In this document: piece after piece, positions 1 to 6,868 of the stretch | Numbering within the stretch: the first letter of the stretch is position 1 | How the letters are laid out: the number at the start of each line of letters is the position of its first letter | From: an uncultured Eubacteriales bacterium | GTDB lineage: Bacteria > Bacillota > Clostridia > Christensenellales > Aristaeellaceae | DNA length: 9,264 bases | Direction: 5' to 3' | Assembly (NCBI GenBank): GCA_902796115.1 | Contig: CADBNX010000058.1 | Coordinates: forward strand, 1 to 9,264 | The notes under the pieces: generated by a model | Told to the model about the DNA's origin: nothing | Seen by the model: the letters and a program-made list of their open reading frames with translations, nothing else | Database searches by the model: none | Translations under genes and position numbers: made by a program

Positions 1-37
1 CCCGGAAGATGGATCTTGACGGTGCCTGCTCCGGAGT

Positions 38-66
38 TTGACAGACGGCCGTTTGTCCGCTATAAT
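38..66 (+). promoter_or_regulatory. Consensus sigma-A promoter for the acetyltransferase-hydrolase unit
   Basis: TTGACA at 38-43 and TATAAT at 61-66 are separated by exactly 17 bases, a perfect match to the housekeeping promoter. Transcription would start near 73 and leave a leader of about 110 bases before the acetyltransferase start at 186. A palindrome occupies the spacer (separate entry), so the promoter is probably repressed or otherwise controlled rather than constitutive. Confidence 0.85.
40..57. promoter_or_regulatory. 18-bp near-palindrome in the promoter spacer, likely operator
   Basis: The half-sites GACAGACGG (40-48) and CCGTTTGTC (49-57) are inverted copies with one mismatch pair. 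The element starts inside the -35 box and fills most of the spacer up to three bases before the -10 box. A dimeric regulator bound here would block RNA polymerase. No regulator gene is in the window and I do not recognise the motif as a known box. The symmetry is seen directly; the operator role is inferred. Confidence 0.55.
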
Positions 67-73
67 GCCGGGA

Positions 74-93
74 GACCGTTCGGTCACTTTTTT
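74..93 (+). other. Short hairpin followed by six T just after the first promoter
   Basis: GACC (74-77) and GGTC (82-85) enclose the loop GTTC, and six T follow at 88-93. The stem is short (four pairs, five if the outer loop bases pair). If transcription starts near 73, this hairpin is the very 5' end of the message. That position is more typical of a stability element or an abortive stop than a normal terminator. It could also be the weak terminator of a gene lying before the window. Bases 1-37 show nothing else firm; a reading frame ending in TGA at 17-19 could be the tail of an upstream gene but is too short to judge. Confidence 0.3.
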
Positions 94-185
94 GCCCCTG
101 CGCGGGGAAGCCGGGAAACCGTTTTCCGGCGAGTGCCTGACCAAAGCGGTTACGCGGGATACCGGCCCGGGAAGGAGATTCGGAT

Positions 186-935
186 ATGGTTGTTGAACTG
201 ACGGATCCGGCAAAAGCGGCCGGGCTGTTTGACGGCTGGCAGGAGACGCTCATTTTCTCCTGCCTTCAGGGAATCATGGGGAAGATTTACGTGACGGATC
301 CGGAAAGGCCGCTTTCCGCCATGGCGTATGTGGGATGCTTCGCCTTTTACGCGGGCGTGCCCGACAGAGAACTGGCGGAAAAGAAGCCGGCGGGCTTTGT
401 CATCATGACCCCGCGGAACGAGGCGTGGGCCGCCTGCATCCGGGAGTGCTTTCCGGACGCGAAAAAGACGGTCCGGTACGCGATCAGAAAGGATACCGTG
501 TTTGACCTGCAGATACTTCGCCGGATGGCCGCGGGCCTGCCCGAGGGCTATGAAATGAGAACGATCGACGCGGAACTGTATGACCGGTGCCTGGAAGAAG
601 AGCTGACGGCGGATTTCGTATCTTCCTTTGAAAGCAAAGAGCGCTACCTTGCCCTGGGAAGAGGCGTCGTGATCCTCAGGGACGGAAAGATCGTATCCGG
701 CGCGTCCTCCTACACCAGATACCGGGAAGGCATCGAAATGGAGGTGGACACGGCTCCGGAAGAAAGACGCAAAGGCCTTGCGCAGGCTGCCTGCGCCGCG
801 CTGATCCTCAGCTGTCTTGAGGAAGGGCTGTACCCGAGCTGGGACGCCCAGAACCTGATTTCCGTCCGCCTGGCGGAAAAACTGGGATACGAGATGGACC
901 ATGCGTATACGGTGTATGAGGCTGCGGACCGGTAA
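186..935 (+). CDS. GNAT-family N-acetyltransferase (GNAT_acetyltran type)
   Basis: A 249-residue cytoplasmic protein expected to transfer an acetyl group from acetyl-CoA to an amine; the acceptor is unknown. The C-terminal part carries the GNAT core. A strand EVDTAPE (186-192) leads into the acetyl-CoA loop RRKGLA (194-199), and a second motif WDAQNLISVRLAEKLGY (219-235) matches the usual W-x-x-x-N-x-x-S-x-x-x-A-x-K-L-G-(F/Y) signature. The N-terminal half is poorly conserved, as in the Firmicutes two-part GNAT_acetyltran proteins of about 250-270 residues, so the gene looks full length. The ATG follows GGGAAGGAG (169-177) at good spacing. It is the first gene of a two-gene unit, 27 bases before the hydrolase, behind the consensus promoter at 38-66. 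Family assignment is firm; the substrate cannot be read from the sequence. Confidence 0.85.
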   Translation: MVVELTDPAKAAGLFDGWQETLIFSCLQGIMGKIYVTDPERPLSAMAYVGCFAFYAGVPDRELAEKKPAGFVIMTPRNEAWAACIRECFPDAKKTVRYAIRKDTVFDLQILRRMAAGLPEGYEMRTIDAELYDRCLEEELTADFVSSFESKERYLALGRGVVILRDGKIVSGASSYTRYREGIEMEVDTAPEERRKGLAQAACAALILSCLEEGLYPSWDAQNLISVRLAEKLGYEMDHAYTVYEAADR

Positions 936-962
936 AAACCATACGGGGAACGGGGGGATACG

Positions 963-1592
963 GTGAGGGATCTGATCCTGTATATTCACGGAAAGGGCGG
1001 CAGCGCGGCGGAAAGCGAGCATTATCGGCCGCTGTTCCCGGACTGCGGGGTGATCGGCCTCGATTATCACACTTTTACGCCCTGGGACACGGGAAAGGAG
1101 ATCCGCGAAGCAGCGGAAAGACTGAAAGCGGGACATGACGGCATCGTCCTGATCGCCAACAGCATCGGCGCGTATTTCAGCATGCACGCAGGGATCGACG
1201 CGATGATCCGGAGGGCATACTTTATCTCTCCGATCGTGGATATGGAAAAACTGATCCTGGATATGGCGGCCTGGGACGGCATCACGGAGAAGGAACTCGA
1301 GGCGCGGGGGCGGATCCGGACGTCCTTTGGCGAGGAACTGTCCTGGGAGTATCTGCGCTATGTCCGGGAGCACCCGATACGCTGGAATGCGCCGACAGAA
1401 ATCCTGTACGGCGGGCGCGATACGCTTTCCTCCCGTGAAACAGTCGCCGCGTTCGCGGAGGCGCACGGCGCGCGGCTGACCGTGATGGAAACGGGAGAGC
1501 ACTGGTTCCATACCGGGGAAGAGATGCGCTTTCTGGATCGCTGGATCACGGAACGGGAGCGCTGCGCGCGGTCGGAAGGCACGGACGGATGA
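963..1592 (+). CDS. Small alpha/beta hydrolase
   Basis: A 209-residue single-domain alpha/beta hydrolase with no signal peptide, so cytoplasmic. YIHGKGGS (7-14) is the oxyanion-hole HG motif after the first strand. ANSIGA (65-70) is the nucleophile elbow, with Ser67 as the likely nucleophile. Asp153 in YGGRDTL and His180 (or His183) in GEHWFH complete a catalytic triad in the canonical order. The first glycine of the usual G-x-S-x-G is alanine, a variation also known in other small hydrolases. The start is GTG at 963, set by a G-rich Shine-Dalgarno (952-957); no ATG fits as well. It probably cleaves an ester or thioester, but a peptidase role cannot be excluded. It is co-transcribed with the acetyltransferase, which may hint at paired acylation and deacylation; that link is only inferred. 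A terminator begins 16 bases after the stop. Confidence 0.8.
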   Translation: MRDLILYIHGKGGSAAESEHYRPLFPDCGVIGLDYHTFTPWDTGKEIREAAERLKAGHDGIVLIANSIGAYFSMHAGIDAMIRRAYFISPIVDMEKLILDMAAWDGITEKELEARGRIRTSFGEELSWEYLRYVREHPIRWNAPTEILYGGRDTLSSRETVAAFAEAHGARLTVMETGEHWFHTGEEMRFLDRWITERERCARSEGTDG

Positions 1593-1607
1593 ATCTGACA
1601 TAAAGAC

Positions 1608-1646
1608 AGGACAGGCGGAGAATGCCGCCGGGCCTGTTCTTTTTTT
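1608..1646 (+). terminator. Intrinsic terminator after the hydrolase
   Basis: AGGACAGGC (1608-1616) pairs with GCCTGTTCT (1632-1640), nine pairs with one G-T. The loop contains further GG/CC pairing. Seven T follow at 1640-1646. It closes the first unit and insulates it from the promoter at 1676. Confidence 0.85.
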
Positions 1647-1675
1647 GTATTTTTCACTGCCGCGCGTTCCCTTTC

Positions 1676-1704
1676 TTGACACAGATTATACGCCACACTA
1701 TAAT
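1676..1704 (+). promoter_or_regulatory. Consensus sigma-A promoter of the ABC transporter operon
   Basis: TTGACA at 1676-1681 and TATAAT at 1699-1704 are spaced by exactly 17 bases. Transcription would start near 1711, giving a leader of about 60 bases before the binding-protein ATG at 1772. Such a strong promoter fits the high output expected for a binding protein. The leader holds an imperfect inverted repeat at 1722-1747 (GGGAA/TTCCC core), which could be a regulator site or a weak hairpin. Confidence 0.85.
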
Positions 1705-1771
1705 CATACAGAGGAAGAAACATGGGGAATTCATGTTTTTCCCAATCGAACAAATCAAGGAGGATTCAGGT

Positions 1772-2959
1772 ATGAAAAAGTTCCTTGCATTGCTGCTGAG
1801 CGCAATGATGATCCTCTCCGTGGCTGCGTTTGCCCATGCGGAAGAGGATTTCCACATTGCCATCGTGACCGGTTCCGTGTCCCAGGGCGAGGATGACGCC
1901 CGCGGCGCGCAGGCGTTTCAGGAGAAATACGGCGAGGATATGGTGAAACTGGGCATCTATCCCGACAACTTCTCCGAAGAACTCGAAACCACCATTCAGA
2001 CCATCGTGAACTTTGCCGATGACCCGCTGATGAAGGCGATCATCGTGAACCAGGCCGTGCCCGGCACCACCGAAGCCTTCCGCAAAGTGAAGGAAATGCG
2101 CCCGGACATCCTGTGCATCGCAGGCGAGGCCCATGAAGACCTGCCCGAGATCGGCTCTGCCGCGGACCTCGTGTGCAACAACGACTTTGTGGCCCGCGGA
2201 TATCTGATGATCCGCACCGCGCACGAACTGGGCTGCGACACCTTCGTGCATATTTCCTTCCCGCGTCACATGGGCTATGAAACCATGAGCCGCCGTGTGG
2301 CCATCATGCAGGCCGCCTGCGAGGAATTCGGCATGAAATTCGTGCTGGAAACCGCGCCCGACCCCACGATGTCCGACGTCGGCGTACCCGGCGCGCAGGC
2401 CTACATCCTGGAGCATGCGCCTGAATGGATCGAGAAATACGGCACCAATTCCGCGTACTTCTGCACCAACGACGCCCATACCGAGCCGCTGCTCAAGCAG
2501 CTGCTCGCCTACGGCGGCTACTTCATCGAGGCTGACCTGCCCTCCCCGCTGATGGGCTATCCGGGCGCGCTGGGTCTGGACCTGACCGAAACCGGCGGCG
2601 ACTTTGAAAAGATCCTGGCGGCCGTGGAAGCGGCGGTTGTGGAAAAGGGCGGCGAGGGCCGCTTCGGCACCTGGGCGTATTCCTACGGCTTCACGGTGTC
2701 CGCGGGCCTTGCGCAGCACGCGTACAACGTCATCACCGGTGAAAGCGAACTGGACGATATCGACGATATCGCGAAGGCGTATGAAGAGTTCTCGCCCAAG
2801 GCCAACTGGAACGGTTCCAGCTACACCGACGCCACCACCGGCGTAAAGAGCGACAACATCTTCCTGGTGTATCAGGACACCTACATCATGGGCAATCCCG
2901 GCCACTACATGGGCGCCACGGATATCGAAGTGCCCGAAAAGTACTTCACGGTGAAGTGA
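1772..2959 (+). CDS. DUF3798 family secreted substrate-binding protein
   Basis: A 395-residue extracytoplasmic binding protein for the ABC importer encoded downstream. Residues 1-23 form a signal peptide: basic MKK, a hydrophobic core, and the cleavage site AHA|EE. There is no lipobox cysteine, so it looks like a signal-peptidase-I substrate rather than the lipoprotein usual for Gram-positive binding proteins. The mature part starts with a Rossmann-like strand, HIAIVTGSVSQ (28-38), and shows family marks as I recall them: VHISFPRHM (159-167), a TAPDP/SDVGVPGAQ stretch (194-209), FCTND (230-234), and PSPLMGYPGALG (257-268). These identify DUF3798 (PF12683), a periplasmic-binding-protein-like family with no assigned ligand that I know of. 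The start was chosen because AAGGAGG (1757-1763) precedes it and the signal peptide begins there. An in-frame ATG at 1733 would add 13 residues before the signal and is rejected. Codons are strongly C-ended and G-ended (AAC, TTC, ATC), consistent with high expression. Confidence 0.88.
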   Translation: MKKFLALLLSAMMILSVAAFAHAEEDFHIAIVTGSVSQGEDDARGAQAFQEKYGEDMVKLGIYPDNFSEELETTIQTIVNFADDPLMKAIIVNQAVPGTTEAFRKVKEMRPDILCIAGEAHEDLPEIGSAADLVCNNDFVARGYLMIRTAHELGCDTFVHISFPRHMGYETMSRRVAIMQAACEEFGMKFVLETAPDPTMSDVGVPGAQAYILEHAPEWIEKYGTNSAYFCTNDAHTEPLLKQLLAYGGYFIEADLPSPLMGYPGALGLDLTETGGDFEKILAAVEAAVVEKGGEGRFGTWAYSYGFTVSAGLAQHAYNVITGESELDDIDDIAKAYEEFSPKANWNGSSYTDATTGVKSDNIFLVYQDTYIMGNPGHYMGATDIEVPEKYFTVK

Positions 2960-2977
2960 TTTCCCGGTAACAGCTGC

Positions 2978-3010
2978 AAAGGGGAGGATCATCCCTCCCC
3001 TTTGTTTTTT
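2978..3010 (+). terminator. Intra-operon terminator/attenuator between binding protein and ATPase
   Basis: AAAGGGGAGG (2978-2987) and CCTCCCCTTT (2994-3003) form a perfect 10-bp stem with a six-base loop. After G3004 comes a run of six T (3005-3010). It lies 18 bases after the binding-protein stop and 42 before the ATPase start. No promoter is visible in the short gap, so partial read-through must feed the rest of the operon. This gives more binding protein than membrane complex, a known arrangement in ABC importer operons. Confidence 0.8.
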
Positions 3011-3052
3011 GAAACGCGGGATATATACCAAGACGGAAAAGCGGTGAAACAG

Positions 3053-4648
3053 ATGACGACAGCGAATCAGGCGGGCGTGCCGCTGCTGGAAATGCGGAAT
3101 GTCAAAAAAGACTTCTGGGGCAACCAGGTGCTGACGGATATCAACCTGACGCTGGAAGCCGGGCAGGTGCTGGGGCTTGTGGGTGAGAACGGCGCGGGCA
3201 AAAGCACCCTGATGAAGATCCTCTTCGGGATGGATGAGATCCGGGAAACGGGCGGCTATGGCGGGGATATCCTGCTGAACGGGGAAAAGGTGAATTTCGC
3301 CTCTCCGTTTGACGCCCTCGCCAAGGGCATCGGGATGGTGCATCAGGAGTTTTCCCTGATCCCGGGCTTCACGGCCACGGAAAACATCCTGCTGAACCGG
3401 GAGCCGAAGCGGGAAAACCTGATTTCCCAGGTGTTCGGCGAGCGGATGAACACCCTGGAACGGAAAAAAATGACGCAGCAGTCCGAAATGTCGATCCAAA
3501 AAATGGGCGTGCACATCGACGAAAACATGGTCATCAGCAATATGCCGGTGGGCCATAAGCAGTTTACGGAAATCGCCCGCGAACTGAGCAAGGAACAGCT
3601 GCAGCTGCTGATTCTGGACGAGCCGACCGCCGTGCTGACGGAACGCGAGGCGCAGGCGCTTCTGGATTCCATCCGCGGTATGGCGGCCCAGGGCATCGCG
3701 GTCATATTCATCACCCACCGTCTGCAGGAAATCCTCTCCGTGTGCGACCGGGTGGCGGTCATGCGGGACGGATGCCTGATCCGGAACGTGGAGGCGAAGG
3801 AAACCTCCGTGCCGGAAATCACGCGCTGGATGGTGGGCCGCAGCGTGAGCAGCACGGAAGAAGAGCACCGCCCGATCCCGGAGGGAAAGGTGATCATGTC
3901 CATCCGCAGGCTGTGGGTGGATATGCCGGGCGAAACCGTGCGGGACGTGAACCTGGATGTGCGGGAGGGAGAGATCCTGGGCATCGGCGGCCTCGCGGGA
4001 CAGGGCAAGCTGGGCATTCCCAACGGCGTGATGGGGCTGTACGAAGCGGGCGGCGAGGTGGTTTTCAAAGGAAAGCCGATCGCGCTGAACGCGCCGCGCC
4101 GCTGCCTTGACGCTTCCCTGGCCTTCGTTTCCGAGGACCGCCGGGGCGTGGGGCTGCTGCTGGACGAAAGCCTGGAGTGGAACATTGCCTTCCCGGCGAT
4201 GCAGATCCAGAACAAATTTCTGAAAAACTACCTGGGCGGGCTGATCAAATGGCGCGATGAGAAGGCGATTCACGATGTGACGCAGAAATACATCGACGAA
4301 ATGGCCATCAAATGCACCAGCTCCCGGCAGAACGCCAAAGAGCTGTCCGGCGGCAACCAGCAGAAGGTGTGCCTGGCGAAGGCGTTCGCGCTGGAGCCGG
4401 AATTCCTGTTCGTTTCGGAACCCACCCGCGGCATCGACGTGGGCGCGAAGGCGCTGGTGCTGAACGCGCTGAAGACATTCAACCGGGAAAGCGGCGTGAC
4501 CATCGTGATGATTTCCTCCGAACTGGAAGAACTGCGCCGGATCTGCGACCGTGTGGCGATCGTATCCGGCGGAAAAATCGCGGGCATCCTTCCGGCGACC
4601 GAGTCTTCCGAGGAATTCGGCATGCTGATGGTCAGTCAGGTAAAGTGA
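3053..4648 (+). CDS. ABC importer ATPase with two tandem nucleotide-binding domains (RbsA/MglA type)
   Basis: A 531-residue cytoplasmic ATPase that would power the importer; its length fits the double-domain sugar/nucleoside class (about 500-530). Domain 1 has Walker A GENGAGKST (44-52), a Q-loop at MVHQEF (Gln98), a weak signature MPVGHKQ (164-170), Walker B LLILDEP (185-191) and H-loop His222. Domain 2 has an intact signature LSGGNQQ (431-437), but its Walker A is degenerate: GLAGQGKL (313-320) has Leu where Ser/Thr binds magnesium. Its Walker B reads FVSEPTRGID (453-462), with Ser replacing the usual Asp. So one good ATP site (domain 1 Walker motifs plus domain 2 signature) and one impaired site are expected. 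This asymmetry is normal in the family but goes further here. The ATG at 3053 follows GGTGA at five bases. A GTG at 3044 is possible; a TTG at 3002 lies inside the terminator and is rejected. Confidence 0.92.
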   Translation: MTTANQAGVPLLEMRNVKKDFWGNQVLTDINLTLEAGQVLGLVGENGAGKSTLMKILFGMDEIRETGGYGGDILLNGEKVNFASPFDALAKGIGMVHQEFSLIPGFTATENILLNREPKRENLISQVFGERMNTLERKKMTQQSEMSIQKMGVHIDENMVISNMPVGHKQFTEIARELSKEQLQLLILDEPTAVLTEREAQALLDSIRGMAAQGIAVIFITHRLQEILSVCDRVAVMRDGCLIRNVEAKETSVPEITRWMVGRSVSSTEEEHRPIPEGKVIMSIRRLWVDMPGETVRDVNLDVREGEILGIGGLAGQGKLGIPNGVMGLYEAGGEVVFKGKPIALNAPRRCLDASLAFVSEDRRGVGLLLDESLEWNIAFPAMQIQNKFLKNYLGGLIKWRDEKAIHDVTQKYIDEMAIKCTSSRQNAKELSGGNQQKVCLAKAFALEPEFLFVSEPTRGIDVGAKALVLNALKTFNRESGVTIVMISSELEELRRICDRVAIVSGGKIAGILPATESSEEFGMLMVSQVK

Positions 4649-4658
4649 GGCGCAGAAC

Positions 4659-5735
4659 ATGAGTGAAACAGTGAATCAAACCAATAAAACCGTGAAAGAG
4701 CGCGCAGCAGAGGCGCTGCAGAAATTCGGACTGCCCCGTCTGATCATTGCGGGATTTCTGCTGCTCCTGTTCATCCTGGCGCCGTTTGTGAACGCGGACC
4801 TTCCCATGCAGATCACCAACACCATCAACCGTTTCAGCTGGAACGCGATCCTGGTGCTGGCGATGGTGCCCATGGTGCATTCAGGGTGCGGACTGAATTT
4901 CGGCCTGCCGCTCGGCATCATCGCGGGGCTGATCGGCGGCACGATGTCCATTGAGCTCGGCGTTACGGGCCCCGGCTCCTTCTTTACCAGCGTGCTGATC
5001 GCAACGCCCTTCGCGCTGGTGTTCGGGGTCGGTTACGGGTGGCTGCTGAACCGGATCAAGGGCGGGGAAATGATGATCGCCACCTATGTGGGTTTTTCCT
5101 CCGTATCCTTCATGTGCATGATGTGGCTGCTGCTGCCGTACCACAGCGCAAACATGGTGTGGGGCCTGGCCGGAAAGGGGCTTCGTACCACGATATCGCT
5201 GGAAGGGTATTATGACAAGGCACTGGCGAATTTCCTGCAGATCAACATCGGCAAGTTCTCCGTACCCGTGGGCACGCTGCTGCTCTTCGCACTGCTGGCT
5301 TTCGGCATGTGGGCGTTCCTGCACACGAAGACCGGCACGGCCATGACGGCGGTCGGCTCCAACCCCACCTTCGCGAAGGCGGCGGGCATCAACGTGGACC
5401 GGATCCGCCTCCTTTCGGTGGTCATGTCCACCTGGCTCGGCGCCGTGGGCATCCTGGTGTACGAACAGGGCTTCGGCTTCATTCAGCTGTACAACGCGCC
5501 CTTCTTTATGGCGCTGCCCGCGGTTTCCGCCATCCTGATCGGCGGCGCTTCGGTGAATAAGGCCTCCATCTGGAACGTCATCATCGGCACGTTCCTCTTT
5601 CAGGGCATCGTGACCATGACGCCTACCGTGATGAACAATATGATCCATATGGATATGAGCGAGGTCATCCGCATGATCGCGTCCAACGGCATGATCCTGT
5701 ATGCGCTGACCCGGAAAACGGAGGTGAGACGATGA
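4659..5735 (+). CDS. ABC importer permease, BPD_transp_2 family, first subunit
   Basis: A 358-residue integral membrane protein forming half of the translocation channel. About nine or ten hydrophobic segments are visible, for example near 27-44, 61-75, 107-131, 140-160, 203-221, 250-268, 283-297 and 303-318. GLNFGLPLG (78-86) is the conserved early motif of LivH/RbsC-type permeases. The cytoplasmic coupling loop reads AVGSNPTFAKAAGINVDR (231-248), and GGASVNKA (295-302) follows. It starts 10 bases after the ATPase stop with TGAGG as ribosome site, and its end overlaps the next permease by four bases (ATGA). It is clearly a paralogue of that permease, so the pair should make a heterodimer. 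Substrate cannot be inferred: this family serves sugars, nucleosides, autoinducer-2 and amino acids. Confidence 0.9.
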   Translation: MSETVNQTNKTVKERAAEALQKFGLPRLIIAGFLLLLFILAPFVNADLPMQITNTINRFSWNAILVLAMVPMVHSGCGLNFGLPLGIIAGLIGGTMSIELGVTGPGSFFTSVLIATPFALVFGVGYGWLLNRIKGGEMMIATYVGFSSVSFMCMMWLLLPYHSANMVWGLAGKGLRTTISLEGYYDKALANFLQINIGKFSVPVGTLLLFALLAFGMWAFLHTKTGTAMTAVGSNPTFAKAAGINVDRIRLLSVVMSTWLGAVGILVYEQGFGFIQLYNAPFFMALPAVSAILIGGASVNKASIWNVIIGTFLFQGIVTMTPTVMNNMIHMDMSEVIRMIASNGMILYALTRKTEVRR

Positions 5736-6868
5736 GCAATGTCACCCAAACGGCAAAAAGCCGCGGCGTCGGAAAAAGCATCGGTTCCTTTCTGGGAAAT
5801 AATTCGGTTCCCATCATGTTTATTCTGATCTGCGCCGTATGCATTCCGGTTTCCGGATTTTCCGTTCCCTATCTGCTGAACGAAATCATGAGCCGCCTGG
5901 GGCGCAACGCCTTCCTGATTCTGAGCCTGCTGATCCCCATCATGGCGGGCATGGGACTGAACTTCGGCATGACGCTTGGCGCCATGGCGGGGGAAATCGC
6001 CCTGATCTTTGTCTCTGACTGGCAGATCTGGGGCATTCCGGGCATGGTGCTGGCCATGATCCTTTCCATTCCGTTTTCCGTTCTGCTGGGCCTGTTCTGC
6101 GGCAAGATCCTGAACATGGCCAAGGGCCGCGAGATGATCACAAGCTACATCATCAGCTTTTTCATCAACGGCGTCTATCAGCTGGTGGTGCTCTACATGA
6201 TGGGCCCCATCATTCCCATCAGCCACAGCAGCATCAAACTGCCCCGGGGCTACGGCATCCGCAACACGGTGAGCCTGCTCAACATGCGGCAGAGCCTGGA
6301 TAACGCGGTGGCGATCCACGTATGGGGCGTCAAGATCCCGGTGATCACGCTGCTCATCATCGCCGCCATGTGCGTCATGATCATCTGGTTCCGGCGCACC
6401 AAGCTGGGCCAGGATATGCGCGCGGTCGGGCAGGATATGCAGGTGGCGAAGGACGCCGGCATCAACGTGGAGCGCACGCGGATCATCTCCATTGTGATTT
6501 CCACGGTGCTCGCGGGCTTCGGCATGATCATTTACCTGCAGAACATGGGCAACCTGTCCACCTACAGCAGCCATTCCCAGGTGGGCATGTTCTGCATCGC
6601 GGCACTGCTGGTGGGCGGCGCGTCCATCGATAAGGCCGGCATCGGCAACGTGTTCCTGGGCGTGATCCTGTTCCATACGATGTTCATCGTGGCGCCGAGC
6701 GCGGGCACGAAGCTGACAGGCGACAGCATGATCGGCGAATACTTCCGCGTGTTCGCCTCCTACGGCGTCATCACGGTGGCGCTTGTGATGTACGAAACGA
6801 AGAAGCGCCGCGCCAAAGCCGGCATGGGCCGGCAGCTGCAGGCGGAGCAGGAGGCGATGAAGGGATGA
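5732..6868 (+). CDS. ABC importer permease, BPD_transp_2 family, second subunit
   Basis: A 378-residue membrane protein, partner of the preceding permease. Hydrophobic segments lie near 26-43, 59-75, 103-123, 136-157, 202-219, 249-268, 284-295, 303-321 and 338-353. It shares GLNFGMTLG (75-83), the coupling loop AVGQDMQVAKDAGINVER (231-248) and GGASIDKA (295-302) with its neighbour. The last two motifs fall at identical residue numbers in both proteins, supporting an origin by duplication. The C-terminal 20 residues are charged and cytoplasmic (KKRRAKAGMG and on), longer than in the first subunit. The ATG sits in an ATGA overlap with the upstream stop behind a strong GGAGGTGA (5720-5727), so the two subunits are translationally coupled. 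Its own stop overlaps the next start in the same way. Confidence 0.9.
   Translation: MSNVTQTAKSRGVGKSIGSFLGNNSVPIMFILICAVCIPVSGFSVPYLLNEIMSRLGRNAFLILSLLIPIMAGMGLNFGMTLGAMAGEIALIFVSDWQIWGIPGMVLAMILSIPFSVLLGLFCGKILNMAKGREMITSYIISFFINGVYQLVVLYMMGPIIPISHSSIKLPRGYGIRNTVSLLNMRQSLDNAVAIHVWGVKIPVITLLIIAAMCVMIIWFRRTKLGQDMRAVGQDMQVAKDAGINVERTRIISIVISTVLAGFGMIIYLQNMGNLSTYSSHSQVGMFCIAALLVGGASIDKAGIGNVFLGVILFHTMFIVAPSAGTKLTGDSMIGEYFRVFASYGVITVALVMYETKKRRAKAGMGRQLQAEQEAMKG

Noticed and set aside
16..201. A 61-codon frame on the plus strand before the acetyltransferase
   Set aside because: It contains the promoter boxes and hairpin, lacks a ribosome site and overlaps the acetyltransferase start.
150..1682. 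A 510-codon open frame on the minus strand across the acetyltransferase and hydrolase
   Set aside because: Shadow of two real genes; it runs through the terminator and gives a low-complexity Arg/Pro/Phe-rich product without motifs.
1622..1771. An N-terminal extension of the binding protein
   Set aside because: It would include terminator and promoter sequence; the signal peptide and the AAGGAGG site fix the start at 1772.
3002..3052. TTG start at 3002 for the ATPase
   Set aside because: It lies in the hairpin and T-run of the intra-operon terminator; the ATG at 3053 has a suitable ribosome site and gives the family's normal length.
1766..4660. A 964-codon open frame on the minus strand across the binding-protein and ATPase genes
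   Set aside because: It is a mirror of the GC-rich codon pattern of two clear genes on the other strand. Its translation is rich in His, Arg, Gly and Asp and shows no domain motif.
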